In this document: in pieces, positions 8,111-16,342 of the stretch | Layout: every line of letters starts with the position of its first letter | How positions within the stretch are numbered: position 1 is the stretch's first letter | Position numbers and translations under genes: made by a program | Source of the DNA: Phenylobacterium sp. | GTDB lineage: Bacteria > Pseudomonadota > Alphaproteobacteria > Caulobacterales > Caulobacteraceae | Direction: 5' to 3' | Assembly: GCF_030693405.1 (NCBI RefSeq) | Contig: NZ_JAUYAW010000018.1 | Coordinates: 1 to 38,615 of the forward strand | DNA: 38,615 bases | Notes under the pieces: generated by a model | What the model was told of the DNA's origin: nothing | Database searches by the model: none | The model's input: only the letters and a program-made list of their open reading frames with translations

Positions 8111-10086
8111 CGGGCGATCTCGCCGTCGAGCAGGTCGATGGTCAGGCGGCTGTAGGCGAGGTCGGCCAGGATCGGAGCCCGACGGGCGCGGGCCAGCCGG
8201 GTGATCTCGCCCGTTTCGAACAGGTCAAACAGGGCCGTCTCATTGGCGATCACTTCGCCCCGGCCCGTGGCCTCGACGAAGGCGGCGACATTGCCGCTGT
8301 CAGGTCCGGTCAGGATGGCGGCGCCGGCCGCGGCGGCCTCATGGGTGGTGAAGGAAAAGGTCTCGCGGCACAGGGACCAGATCATGACGGCGTCCACCTC
8401 AAGGGCCTCCAGGGCGCCTTGCATGGCCTGGGGCTGATCCTCGGTGACCGTCACCGAGTGGAAGGTCAGCGGCAGGCCTGCGGCGGGATCGCGGGCCAGA
8501 TGCAGGAACTCATAGCGCGGATCCTCGGCGTATTTCAGCACCAGGTCGCGGAACACCGGCCAGCCCTTCAGCGGGCTCGGCAGGCCCGGAAAGGCCAGGC
8601 GGAAGGGACGGGCCTCGCCGGCGCCTGCGCTCGTCCCGGCTGCGGATCGGGGGACCAGTCTGGCCAGGGGCGCCACCACGGTCTGTTTCGCCGGGTGCCC
8701 GGCGCCCCGCCGCCAGGTGTCCAGGGCCGCCTGGCTGGGCGCGGCCACCGACAGGCTGAGGGCGCGGAACAGGCGCTCATGCTCGTCCAGATGGAACTGC
8801 CGATGGTCGTTATATATGCAGACCCCGCAGGCGGCGCTGCCCACGGGCGGGGCCCCGCAATCGGCCACGTCATTGCGCAAGAGGTGATAGCTGGCGCAGG
8901 CGCTGGCGAAGTCGTGGACCCAGAACCAACCCTCGCTCAGCCCCGCCGACCGGGTGATGGCCAGGGCGTCGCTGACCGAGTGGCCCAGCAGGCTGTGCAC
9001 CGCCAGACTGCGGCGGCCCGGCGCGACCTCGGCCAGGGCGGCCTCCAGACCTTCCACCAGGGTGGGGACGCTGAACGCCCCGGCGTTGACTCCATTCCAG
9101 ACCAGACCCACAGGCTCGGCATGGCCTGGGCGACGCAACATCGGCCTATGGTTGAACGGATAGACGTGCAGGTGATCGCGACCCGTCGCGGCCGCCGCGG
9201 CCGCCTCCCGCTGCAGGCAGAGCTGCACCCCGCCGAGATTGGCGGCGTAGTCATCATGGCTGAAGGTCAGATGCAGGTCGGCGAGCCCGGATCTCGACTG
9301 CGCCAGCAGGGCGGCCAGCGCCTCGGCGTCGCCGGGTTCGACCCGTTCGTCGAAATGCTCACGGGCCTCGATCCGCGCCTCCAGGGGCTGAAGGGCGGCG
9401 ATGATCTTGTAGCGGAACCCCAGGTCCAGCCGGGCGGCCCTTCCCTCCTGGCGACCCGCCTGAAGATAGTGGACGAACGGGTGCATGCCCGAGGCGGCGA
9501 CGTCGGGGTTGAGCTCCAGATAGTCGGCGACGGAGAACCAGGGCGCCGGGTCGCGGGCCTCTCTCCAGCCGGACTCGAGGAAGTGGGTGAGCGGATCGCC
9601 CCCGCTCTCGGCCACGTCGGGGTTCTCCGCCAGGTAGAAGCGGCGGTCGAAGGCCTCGGCGACCAGCTCATAGGTCGACTCCTCCGGCGGCGCGGAGGCG
9701 ATCACAGGCGCCAGGCCAGGATCGGCCGGCGCAGGCGGGGCGGGGGCGGCCGGCTCGTAGCTCCAGGCGGATTGGGCCACATCCTCGCGGCGAAGTCGGG
9801 CCAGGGACGACGGACGCGCCAGACGGCCTTCCTGCGCGCCGAACTGGAGGAAGTGGGCCAGCGGATTGCGCCCGGCGGCGGCCACGTCGGGGTGGTCTTC
9901 CAGATAGGCGGCGCTCGAGAACCACGGCGCAGGGTCCCGCCCTTCCCGCCAGCCGGCCGCGATATAGTGGGACACCGGGTCGAGCCCGGCGGCGTCCACG
10001 TCGGGATAGGCGCGCAGGTAGAAGTCCGCATCGAGCGCGGTGACGACCAGGGCGAAGGTGAGGTCTTGGGCGGCCAGGTCGGCCAT
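8107..10086 (-). CDS. repeat-bearing GT-B-like glycosyltransferase
   Basis: The 659-residue product begins with four copies of the ~38-residue repeat (for example FYLRAYPDVDAAGLDPVSHY), arranged as two pairs separated by a proline/alanine-rich linker (about residues 100-140). The rest (about 230-655) resembles a GT-B glycosyltransferase: a first Rossmann-like half from LHLTFSHDDYAANLGGVQ and a second half with RLAFPGLPSPLKGWP and the late acceptor/donor segment CRETFSFTTHEAAAAGAA. ATG 10086 is preferred because GGGAG sits 6 bases upstream and it leaves 108 bp of divergent promoter space; ATG 10182 would add 32 residues. It overlaps the next gene by 4 bases. The precise GT family is not assigned. 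Confidence 0.72.
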   Translation of the reverse strand: MADLAAQDLTFALVVTALDADFYLRAYPDVDAAGLDPVSHYIAAGWREGRDPAPWFSSAAYLEDHPDVAAAGRNPLAHFLQFGAQEGRLARPSSLARLRREDVAQSAWSYEPAAPAPPAPADPGLAPVIASAPPEESTYELVAEAFDRRFYLAENPDVAESGGDPLTHFLESGWREARDPAPWFSVADYLELNPDVAASGMHPFVHYLQAGRQEGRAARLDLGFRYKIIAALQPLEARIEAREHFDERVEPGDAEALAALLAQSRSGLADLHLTFSHDDYAANLGGVQLCLQREAAAAAATGRDHLHVYPFNHRPMLRRPGHAEPVGLVWNGVNAGAFSVPTLVEGLEAALAEVAPGRRSLAVHSLLGHSVSDALAITRSAGLSEGWFWVHDFASACASYHLLRNDVADCGAPPVGSAACGVCIYNDHRQFHLDEHERLFRALSLSVAAPSQAALDTWRRGAGHPAKQTVVAPLARLVPRSAAGTSAGAGEARPFRLAFPGLPSPLKGWPVFRDLVLKYAEDPRYEFLHLARDPAAGLPLTFHSVTVTEDQPQAMQGALEALEVDAVMIWSLCRETFSFTTHEAAAAGAAILTGPDSGNVAAFVEATGRGEVIANETALFDLFETGEITRLARARRAPILADLAYSRLTIDLLDGEIAR

Positions 10087-10194
10087 GCGGGGCTCCCTGT
10101 CGAGGCCGAAGGGTGTGTGCAACAGTTGGCCCGAGGGATCAACCGCGGCGTTCGCGTCTTGCCGCGCGGGCCGCGCGGTCATACAGCAGCTTGT

Positions 10195-11274
10195 GTGAGC
10201 CAAGCCGTCAGCCAGCCTGAGGACCGCCCCGCCGCCAGCTCGACCTCGAGCCGCGCGGCCTATCTCGTCCTGGGCATGCACCGGTCGGGCACCTCGGCCA
10301 TTACCCAGGTCCTGGCCCTGGCCGGGGCGTCCCTGCCAGAAAACGTGATGCCGGGGGATGAGCACAACGCAAAGGGCTATTTCGAACCCTGGCGGATCGC
10401 CGTCTTCAACGATCAGCGGCTGCGGGCGGCCGGCGGCGCCTGGGATGATCCCTTCGCCTTTCCCTACCGCGCCCTGGAGCCGCGGGAGGAGAAGCGGTGG
10501 ATCACGCGGGCCACCGACCTGTTCGACGAGGAATTCGCCGGCGCCCGACATCCGCTGATGAAGGATCCCCGGGTCAGCGTCCTGGGCCCTCTCTGGCGCA
10601 CGGTGCTGGACGACCTGGGTCTGGCCGCCCGGGCGGTGATCCCGGTTCGCCATCCGCTGGAGGTGGCCGGATCGCTGGCCAAGCGGGACGGTTTTCCGGT
10701 GGAGAAGTCCCTGCTGGTCTGGATCGCCTACATGCTGGCGGCCGAGCGCTACAGCCGCGACATGCCCCGGGCCATCGTGCCCTATGAAGGCCTGCTGACC
10801 GACTGGCGGGGCCAGGTCGCGCGCATCGAGGCGGCCCACGGCGCGCCCTTGCCGGCCCTGACGCCCCAGGCGGCCAAGGCGATCGACGGCTTCCTGACCA
10901 AGGACCTTCGCCACAATGCGGCGACGGAGACCCTGGCGGGCGTGCCCCGCGTCGGCGCCCTGGCCGCTCAGGTCTACGACTGGTTCGAGGCCGCTGCGCG
11001 GGATGAACCCCGGCCGGTGGAAGACCTCGCGACCGTCGCCCAGAGCCTGGAAGATATGGCCCACGCCATCGGCGTGTTCGTCTCCCCGGTGACGTCGGAC
11101 CTCGCCGTCGCCCGGGCCGAACTGCTGGAGGCGCGACAGCACCTGGCCTTCGAACAGGCCAAGCTCGCCGCCCTGGAGGCGGAACGCGCGACCCTGACCG
11201 CCGACATCGCCGCCCGGGATCGGCTGGAACAGGCCTTCGGCGAGCGGCTCGACGACCTCCTCGGCGAAAGCTGA
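10195..11274 (+). CDS. sulfotransferase family protein
   Basis: The 359-residue product carries the PAPS-binding P-loop-like motif LGMHRSGTSAITQVL (about residues 27-41) and a second phosphate-binding segment PVRHPLEVAGSLAKRDG (~149), the hallmarks of sulfotransferase-fold proteins. It would transfer sulfate from PAPS to a glycan or other acceptor in the cytoplasm; the acceptor is unknown. The C-terminal ~55 residues are charged and heptad-like, suggesting a coiled coil. The GTG at 10195 is the only start that keeps the P-loop and lies outside the divergent gene. It has no obvious Shine-Dalgarno. It is followed after 23 bases by the GT2-WbsX gene, probably in one operon with it and the GT4 gene. 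Confidence 0.82.
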   Translation: MSQAVSQPEDRPAASSTSSRAAYLVLGMHRSGTSAITQVLALAGASLPENVMPGDEHNAKGYFEPWRIAVFNDQRLRAAGGAWDDPFAFPYRALEPREEKRWITRATDLFDEEFAGARHPLMKDPRVSVLGPLWRTVLDDLGLAARAVIPVRHPLEVAGSLAKRDGFPVEKSLLVWIAYMLAAERYSRDMPRAIVPYEGLLTDWRGQVARIEAAHGAPLPALTPQAAKAIDGFLTKDLRHNAATETLAGVPRVGALAAQVYDWFEAAARDEPRPVEDLATVAQSLEDMAHAIGVFVSPVTSDLAVARAELLEARQHLAFEQAKLAALEAERATLTADIAARDRLEQAFGERLDDLLGES

Positions 11275-11297
11275 AACCCCAGTCCCGACGGATCGCC

Positions 11298-14200
11298 GTG
11301 TCAGACCCCAGTTCTCCCTCGCCGAGCGAGCAGGCCGCTGAACGGCTGGACCGCCGTCGGTACGTCCGACTGCAGACCGCCGCGGCGGCGGCGCAGCGCT
11401 GGCGCCGGTTCCGGGAGGCGCGCGCGAAGGCCCCGGCCAATCTCGTCCTGCCCCGGCTGAGCCAGCGGGTGGCGGGCGTGCTCGCCCGGGGCAAATGGCC
11501 CGGACGGGCGCTGATGATCCTGACCGCCGGGGTCTGGCGGGAGGAGACGCTGCACGGGCTTGGCGCAGAGCCCGCCCCGACCCTCGCCCTCGACGCCTAT
11601 GTCCGCGCCGGGCCTGACCCGGCCGCCCAGCCCCGGGCCCTGTTCGACCAGGGCGCCTATCTGGCCCGGGCGCCGGAACTGGCCGGATCGCGCTGGGCGC
11701 CCCTGGCTCACTATCTGGCGCTCGGCGATGGGGCGGGCCTTGATCCCCACCCCCTGGTCAGCGTCGGCGACTACCGCCTGCGTCACGGCGAGGCCCTGGA
11801 GACCAGCGGCCTGAGCGTGTTGCAGCACTATCTGCTGGTGGGCGCCGCCCAGGGCCTGGATCCCCACCCGCTGTTCGACGTGCGCCACTATGTGGGCCAG
11901 TGCGAGGCCGTCGCCGTCTCCGGCGAGGATCCGCTCACCCACTATCTGCGGGAGGGCTGGCGTCAGGGCCTCGACCCTCACCCCCTGTTCGCCAACGACT
12001 GGTACCTGGAGCGCCACCCGGAGGTGGCCGCCGCCGGGATCGCGCCCCTGCTGGACTATGTCAGCGGCGGGGCCGAGCTTGGCCGTGATCCGCATCCCCT
12101 GTTCGACGGCGCCTGGTACGCCGAGCGCTACCGCGACCTGCGGGCGCCGGGCTTCAATCCGCTGGCGCATTTCGTCCGGTTCGGGACCCGGGAGCACCGC
12201 GATCCCTGCCCGCACTTCGATACGGCCTACTATCTGCAGCAGGACGGCGCCGCCGAGCGGGGCGATCTCGATCCCCTGAGCGACTACCTCACCCGCGGCG
12301 CCTTTGAGGGGCTGTGGCCAGCGGCGGATTTTGACGAGGCGGCCTATCTTCTGGCCAATCCGGACGCCGCGGCCACGCCCTATAGCAGCCTCGAACACTG
12401 GGCCCGCCACGACGGGGCCAAGCCTGCGCCCCTGGCGGGTTCGGGCCTGCAGGGGGCCGCGGCCCTGTTCGATCAGATGCGTTCAGCCAGCCGCAGCCGC
12501 GACCCGGCCGCCTATGACCTGCAGGCCTATGAGGATCTGGCCGCCACCTGGCGACGGGTGCAGGCCGATCGGGTTGAGCAGTTTGTTCCGACCGCCCCGA
12601 CCATGGTCTCGATCACCGGTGACCTGGCCGCCGCGGCGCGCAAGATCGTGCTGCCGGCGCCCGCCGTCCCCCGGGTCAGCATTATCATCCCGGCCTATAA
12701 CAATCTGAAGTTCACCCTGGAATGCCTGCAGGCCCTGGCCCAGGCGGGTGGCCTGGAGGCCGCCGAAACCCTGGTGATCGACGACGCGTCGAGGGATGAC
12801 ACGGCCGCGGTCCTGCCGCTGGTCAAGGGCCTGCGGGTCGTCACCAACGCCGAGAACCAGGGCTTCATCCGCACCTGCAACCGGGCGGCGGCCGAGGCGC
12901 GGGGCGACGTGCTGATCTTCCTGAACAACGACGTCCAGGTCAGGGACGGCTGGCTTGGCCCCCTGGTTGAGGCCCTGGACGACCCGAAGGTGGGCGCCGT
13001 CGCGCCCAAGATGCTGTTCCCCGATGGTCGCCTGCAGGAGGCCGGCGCCCGCATCAACGCCGACGGGACCAGCGAGATGATCGGCCTGTTCCAGGACCCG
13101 GGCCTGCCCCGCTGGAACGTGGCGCGCGAGGTGGACTACGCCTCGGGCGCCTGTCTGGCCGTGCGGCGGGCGGACTTCGCGGCGCTGGACGGCTTCGATC
13201 TCGCCTTCGCGCCCGCCTATTGCGAGGACGCCGACCTGTGTTTCCGCCTGCGGGAGCGCGGCGCGCAGATCATCTATGAGCCGCGCTCGGAGATCATCCA
13301 CCACCTCAGCATCACCGCCAATTCCATCGATTCCGGCTACAAGCTGCGCCTGGCGACCCGCAACCAGCAGCGGTTCGTCGCCCGCTGGGCCCACCGGCTG
13401 GACGCCCTGAACCAGGTGCGGACCATCGCCTTCCACCTGCCGCAGTTCCACGCCATCCCGGAGAACGACCGCTGGTGGGGGGCCGGCTTCACCGAATGGA
13501 CCAATGTCACCCGCGCCCTGCCGAGCTATCGCGGGCACTATCAGCCGCATCTGCCCGCCGATCTGGGCTTCTATGACCTGTCCGACCCGGCGGCCCTGAA
13601 GCGCCAGACGGCCCTGGCCGCCCGGTATGGCCTGGGGGGCTTCTGCTTCTACTACTACTGGTTCTCCGGCGGGCGCCGGGTGCTGGAGACGCCGCTCAAT
13701 CACCTGCTGGCCGAGGACGGGCCCGACTTCCCCTTCTGCGTCTGCTGGGCCAATGAAAACTGGACGCGGACCTGGGATGGTCAGGAGCAGGACGTCCTGC
13801 TGGCCCAGACCTATGCGCCTGAAGACGCCGTGGCCCTGATCACCGACATGGCCCCGTTGATGGCGCGGCCCAACTATATCCGCGTGGACGGCCGCCCCCT
13901 GCTGGTCATCTACCGGCCAGGCCTGCTGCCAGACGCCGCCGCCTGGGCCAAGGCCTGGCGCGAGACCGCCCGGACGTTGGGCCTCGGCGAGATCTATCTG
14001 GCCTTTGTCGAGACCTTCGACGTGGCCGGGACCTATCCGGACCCTGCGGACATGGGGTTTGACGCGGCCATCGAGTTCCCGCCCATGGGGGCGGCCCAGC
14101 CGATCAACCTGCCCGGCCCCCTGCAGAACCGCGCCTTCAGCGGCGTGGTCAGCGACTATCGCGAACTGGTGCGCCACTTCCTGAAGGCCCCGACGCCAGG

Positions 14201-14489
14201 CCACACCCGCTTTCGCGGCGTGGCGCCCTCCTGGGACAACACCGCCCGGCGGCAGGACAACGCCTATGTCTTCCACCATGCCAGCCCTGGCGCCTTCCAG
14301 GCCTGGACCGAGGCCATGTTGGCGGAGACCCGGCGGCAGAATTTCGGCGACGAGCAGATCGTCTTCATCAACGCCTGGAACGAGTGGGCCGAGGGCGCCC
14401 ATCTGGAGCCCGACGTGCGGTTCGGCCATGGCTGGCTTGAGGCCCTGCGCAACGCCGCCGAGGCTGACCTGCTGGAGCCGCGCCCATGA
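11298..14489 (+). CDS. multidomain glycosyltransferase: tandem repeats + GT2 + WbsX-like domain
   Basis: The 1063-residue product has three parts. Residues ~110-385 are about seven ~38-residue repeats ending in DPHPLF. Residues ~459-700 are a GT2 glycosyltransferase starting VSIIIPAYNN, with FLNNDVQV (~540, DxD equivalent) and EDADLCFR (~643). Residues ~707-1055 match the WbsX-like family found in rhamnan and O-antigen loci, with AFHLPQFHAIPEND, CWANENWTRTWDG and INAWNEWAEGAHLEPD. Such proteins act in lipopolysaccharide or capsule assembly. The start is GTG 11298 with a poor ribosome site, 23 bases after the sulfotransferase. The stop overlaps the GT4 gene start by 4 bases. The repeat module has a stand-alone paralog at 5844-7067. 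Confidence 0.88.
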   Translation: MSDPSSPSPSEQAAERLDRRRYVRLQTAAAAAQRWRRFREARAKAPANLVLPRLSQRVAGVLARGKWPGRALMILTAGVWREETLHGLGAEPAPTLALDAYVRAGPDPAAQPRALFDQGAYLARAPELAGSRWAPLAHYLALGDGAGLDPHPLVSVGDYRLRHGEALETSGLSVLQHYLLVGAAQGLDPHPLFDVRHYVGQCEAVAVSGEDPLTHYLREGWRQGLDPHPLFANDWYLERHPEVAAAGIAPLLDYVSGGAELGRDPHPLFDGAWYAERYRDLRAPGFNPLAHFVRFGTREHRDPCPHFDTAYYLQQDGAAERGDLDPLSDYLTRGAFEGLWPAADFDEAAYLLANPDAAATPYSSLEHWARHDGAKPAPLAGSGLQGAAALFDQMRSASRSRDPAAYDLQAYEDLAATWRRVQADRVEQFVPTAPTMVSITGDLAAAARKIVLPAPAVPRVSIIIPAYNNLKFTLECLQALAQAGGLEAAETLVIDDASRDDTAAVLPLVKGLRVVTNAENQGFIRTCNRAAAEARGDVLIFLNNDVQVRDGWLGPLVEALDDPKVGAVAPKMLFPDGRLQEAGARINADGTSEMIGLFQDPGLPRWNVAREVDYASGACLAVRRADFAALDGFDLAFAPAYCEDADLCFRLRERGAQIIYEPRSEIIHHLSITANSIDSGYKLRLATRNQQRFVARWAHRLDALNQVRTIAFHLPQFHAIPENDRWWGAGFTEWTNVTRALPSYRGHYQPHLPADLGFYDLSDPAALKRQTALAARYGLGGFCFYYYWFSGGRRVLETPLNHLLAEDGPDFPFCVCWANENWTRTWDGQEQDVLLAQTYAPEDAVALITDMAPLMARPNYIRVDGRPLLVIYRPGLLPDAAAWAKAWRETARTLGLGEIYLAFVETFDVAGTYPDPADMGFDAAIEFPPMGAAQPINLPGPLQNRAFSGVVSDYRELVRHFLKAPTPGHTRFRGVAPSWDNTARRQDNAYVFHHASPGAFQAWTEAMLAETRRQNFGDEQIVFINAWNEWAEGAHLEPDVRFGHGWLEALRNAAEADLLEPRP

Positions 14490-15619
14490 GCGTCGCCGAG
14501 CGTGACGGCGATCTGTCGGACCTGGTGGTGGTGGGCCATCCCTTTGCGCCCATCGGCATGGGCGAACACCTGCGCTCCACCGTCCGCGCCCTGCGGGCGG
14601 CGGGCCTGAAGCCTGGCCTGCTGGATGTGTATGGCCTTGACCGGGGACGCGACCCGGACCTGGAGCGGACCTATGGGCCGGACGTCACCCGCAAGCTGTC
14701 GCGGTCGCTGAACCTGTTCTGCATCAACGCCAATGAGGTCGACGAGGTCCTGGCGCGGCTGGACGCCGACGACTTCGCCCGGGCCCGCAACATCATCTTC
14801 CCGGCCTGGGAGCTGCCGGACTATCCCCAGGCCTGGGTCGAGACGCTGGCGGCCTTCGACGGAATCTGGGCGCCCACGACCTTCGTGCAGGACGCCATAG
14901 GCCGGGCGACAGGGCGGCCCGTCGCCCGGGTCCCCCTGGCGGTGGACATGAAGCTGTCGGCCTTCCTAGGCCGGCGCTGGTTCGACATCCCGGAGCACGC
15001 CTTCGTGGTGATGTTCGCCTTCGACTTCTCGTCCTACGCGGCGCGCAAGAACCCCTTCGCCATGCTGGAGGCCTTCGAGCAGGTGGTGGCCCGGCGGCCG
15101 GAAGCGCCGCTGCACGCCCTGATCAAGTACAAGGGCGGCGCGCCGGACAGTCCTGAGCGCAAGGCCCTGGAGGCCCGCATCGCCCGCCTCAACGGCCGGG
15201 TCCAGACCATCACCCGGGAAATGTCGGACAACGAGGTCAAGAACCTGTTCCGCAACGCCGATGTGTTTGTCTCCCTGCACCGGTCCGAAGGATTCGGCCG
15301 CGGCCTGGCCGAGGCCATGGCGCTCGGAACCCCGGTGGTGGCGACCGGCTGGTCGGGCAATATGGACTTCATGAACGCCGACACCGCCCTGCTGGTGGAC
15401 CACCAGCTGGTTCCGGTGAAGGCCGGCGAATACCTGTTCGGCGAGGGCCAGAGCTGGGCCGAACCCGACGTGGCCCAGGCCAGCCGTCTCATCGAGCAGG
15501 TGATGGACCGCCCCGCAGAGGCCCGGGCCATGGCGCAGCGGGCGCGGCGCAGCATCCGCGTCCACCTCAATCCCAAGACGGTCGGCCTCGACGCCGTCGA
15601 CGCCCTGAGGTCCGACTGA
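14486..15619 (+). CDS. GT4-like glycosyltransferase
   Basis: The 377-residue product is a GT-B glycosyltransferase of the GT4 type. It has an N-terminal glycine-rich segment GHPFAPIGMGEHLR, an acceptor region FDGIWAPTTFVQDAI, a central FDFSSYAARKNPFAML and the C-terminal nucleotide-sugar site SLHRSEGFGRGLAEAMALG followed by TPVVATGWSGNMDF. It lacks a membrane segment. It shares the unusual tail GQSWAEPDxxQA with the gene at 27165-28385, so the two are paralogs. ATG 14486 overlaps the preceding stop by 4 bases, which makes this the last gene of the sulfotransferase/GT2-WbsX operon. The sugar specificity is unknown. Confidence 0.87.
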   Translation: MSVAERDGDLSDLVVVGHPFAPIGMGEHLRSTVRALRAAGLKPGLLDVYGLDRGRDPDLERTYGPDVTRKLSRSLNLFCINANEVDEVLARLDADDFARARNIIFPAWELPDYPQAWVETLAAFDGIWAPTTFVQDAIGRATGRPVARVPLAVDMKLSAFLGRRWFDIPEHAFVVMFAFDFSSYAARKNPFAMLEAFEQVVARRPEAPLHALIKYKGGAPDSPERKALEARIARLNGRVQTITREMSDNEVKNLFRNADVFVSLHRSEGFGRGLAEAMALGTPVVATGWSGNMDFMNADTALLVDHQLVPVKAGEYLFGEGQSWAEPDVAQASRLIEQVMDRPAEARAMAQRARRSIRVHLNPKTVGLDAVDALRSD

Positions 15620-15628
15620 CCGAGCGCC

Positions 15629-16342
15629 TCAGGCGGCCGGGCGCAGGATCGGGGCCGGGGTGCTGGCGGGCGGCTCGGTGATCGCGATCTGATGGATCAG
15701 GAACTCACCCCCGGCGGCGTTGTCGAAATCTAGCCGGATGCTCTCGATCACGGAGGTGACCCAGTCCTCGCCGCCCATGGTGGGGGTGCGCATGTCATAG
15801 GCCAGGATCACCGTCTCGTTGACCCCCGGGGCCGCCCCCTGGAAGGGCAGGGCCATGAAGCCGGCGGCCTCCGGATGGGCGGCGGTGACATAGTGCAGGG
15901 CGCCGTCCCAGTCGCTGGCCGGCGCCAGCCGGGTGACGCGGACCAGGACATGGCTGAACTGAGCGCCATCCAGAGCCAGGCCCGAGGGACTGCGCAGGGC
16001 CGGATCAAAGGCCCGGGCGGCCAGGCGCAGGCCGCTGCTGGTCTCAGCCGGCAGCACCTCGCCGCCGGCCATGACGAAACCGTCGGTGGAGCCCTCGAAC
16101 GTCCAGAGCCGCCCAGCCCGCAGGGGCCTGCCCTCAAAGGTGAAAACGCCCGCCGCCGCGTCCCAGGCAAAGGGCCCGGGGCGTTCGGCCGCGGCGTCCG
16201 CCGAGCGGGCCGCAGGCGGCAGGGCGCGATCATCCGCCGGCTGGGGCGGGGGTTGGAGTTTCGGCTCCCGGGGGCGCGGCTCATCACAGGCCGCCAGCAG
16301 GGCGGCGCAGAGGCCAAGGATCGACAGGAGGGCGGGTTTCAT
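15629..16342 (-). CDS. putative lipoprotein with beta-rich domain
   Basis: The 237-residue product starts with a lipoprotein signal peptide; the lipobox LAAC places the lipidated cysteine at residue 19. A proline-rich tether (about 20-50) follows, then a ~170-residue domain with alternating hydrophobic strands (GRLWTFEGSTDGF, FSHVLVRVTRL, SIRLDFDNAAGGEFLIHQI) that looks like a beta-sandwich, perhaps carbohydrate-binding. No family was recognised with certainty. ATG 16342 overlaps the membrane glycosyltransferase-like gene by 4 bases, so the two are probably translated together. Upstream in-frame sequence to 16834 is rejected as antisense-like and because it would bury the signal peptide. Confidence 0.7.
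   Translation of the reverse strand: MKPALLSILGLCAALLAACDEPRPREPKLQPPPQPADDRALPPAARSADAAAERPGPFAWDAAAGVFTFEGRPLRAGRLWTFEGSTDGFVMAGGEVLPAETSSGLRLAARAFDPALRSPSGLALDGAQFSHVLVRVTRLAPASDWDGALHYVTAAHPEAAGFMALPFQGAAPGVNETVILAYDMRTPTMGGEDWVTSVIESIRLDFDNAAGGEFLIHQIAITEPPASTPAPILRPAA

Noticed and set aside
8341..10194. Long plus-strand extension of the sulfotransferase frame
   Set aside because: It lies antisense to the repeat-bearing glycosyltransferase, which has clear domain content; GC-rich third positions keep opposite frames open.
12483..14429. 648-codon minus-strand open frame
   Set aside because: Antisense shadow of the GT2-WbsX gene, whose motifs are unambiguous; the shadow product shows no recognisable domain.
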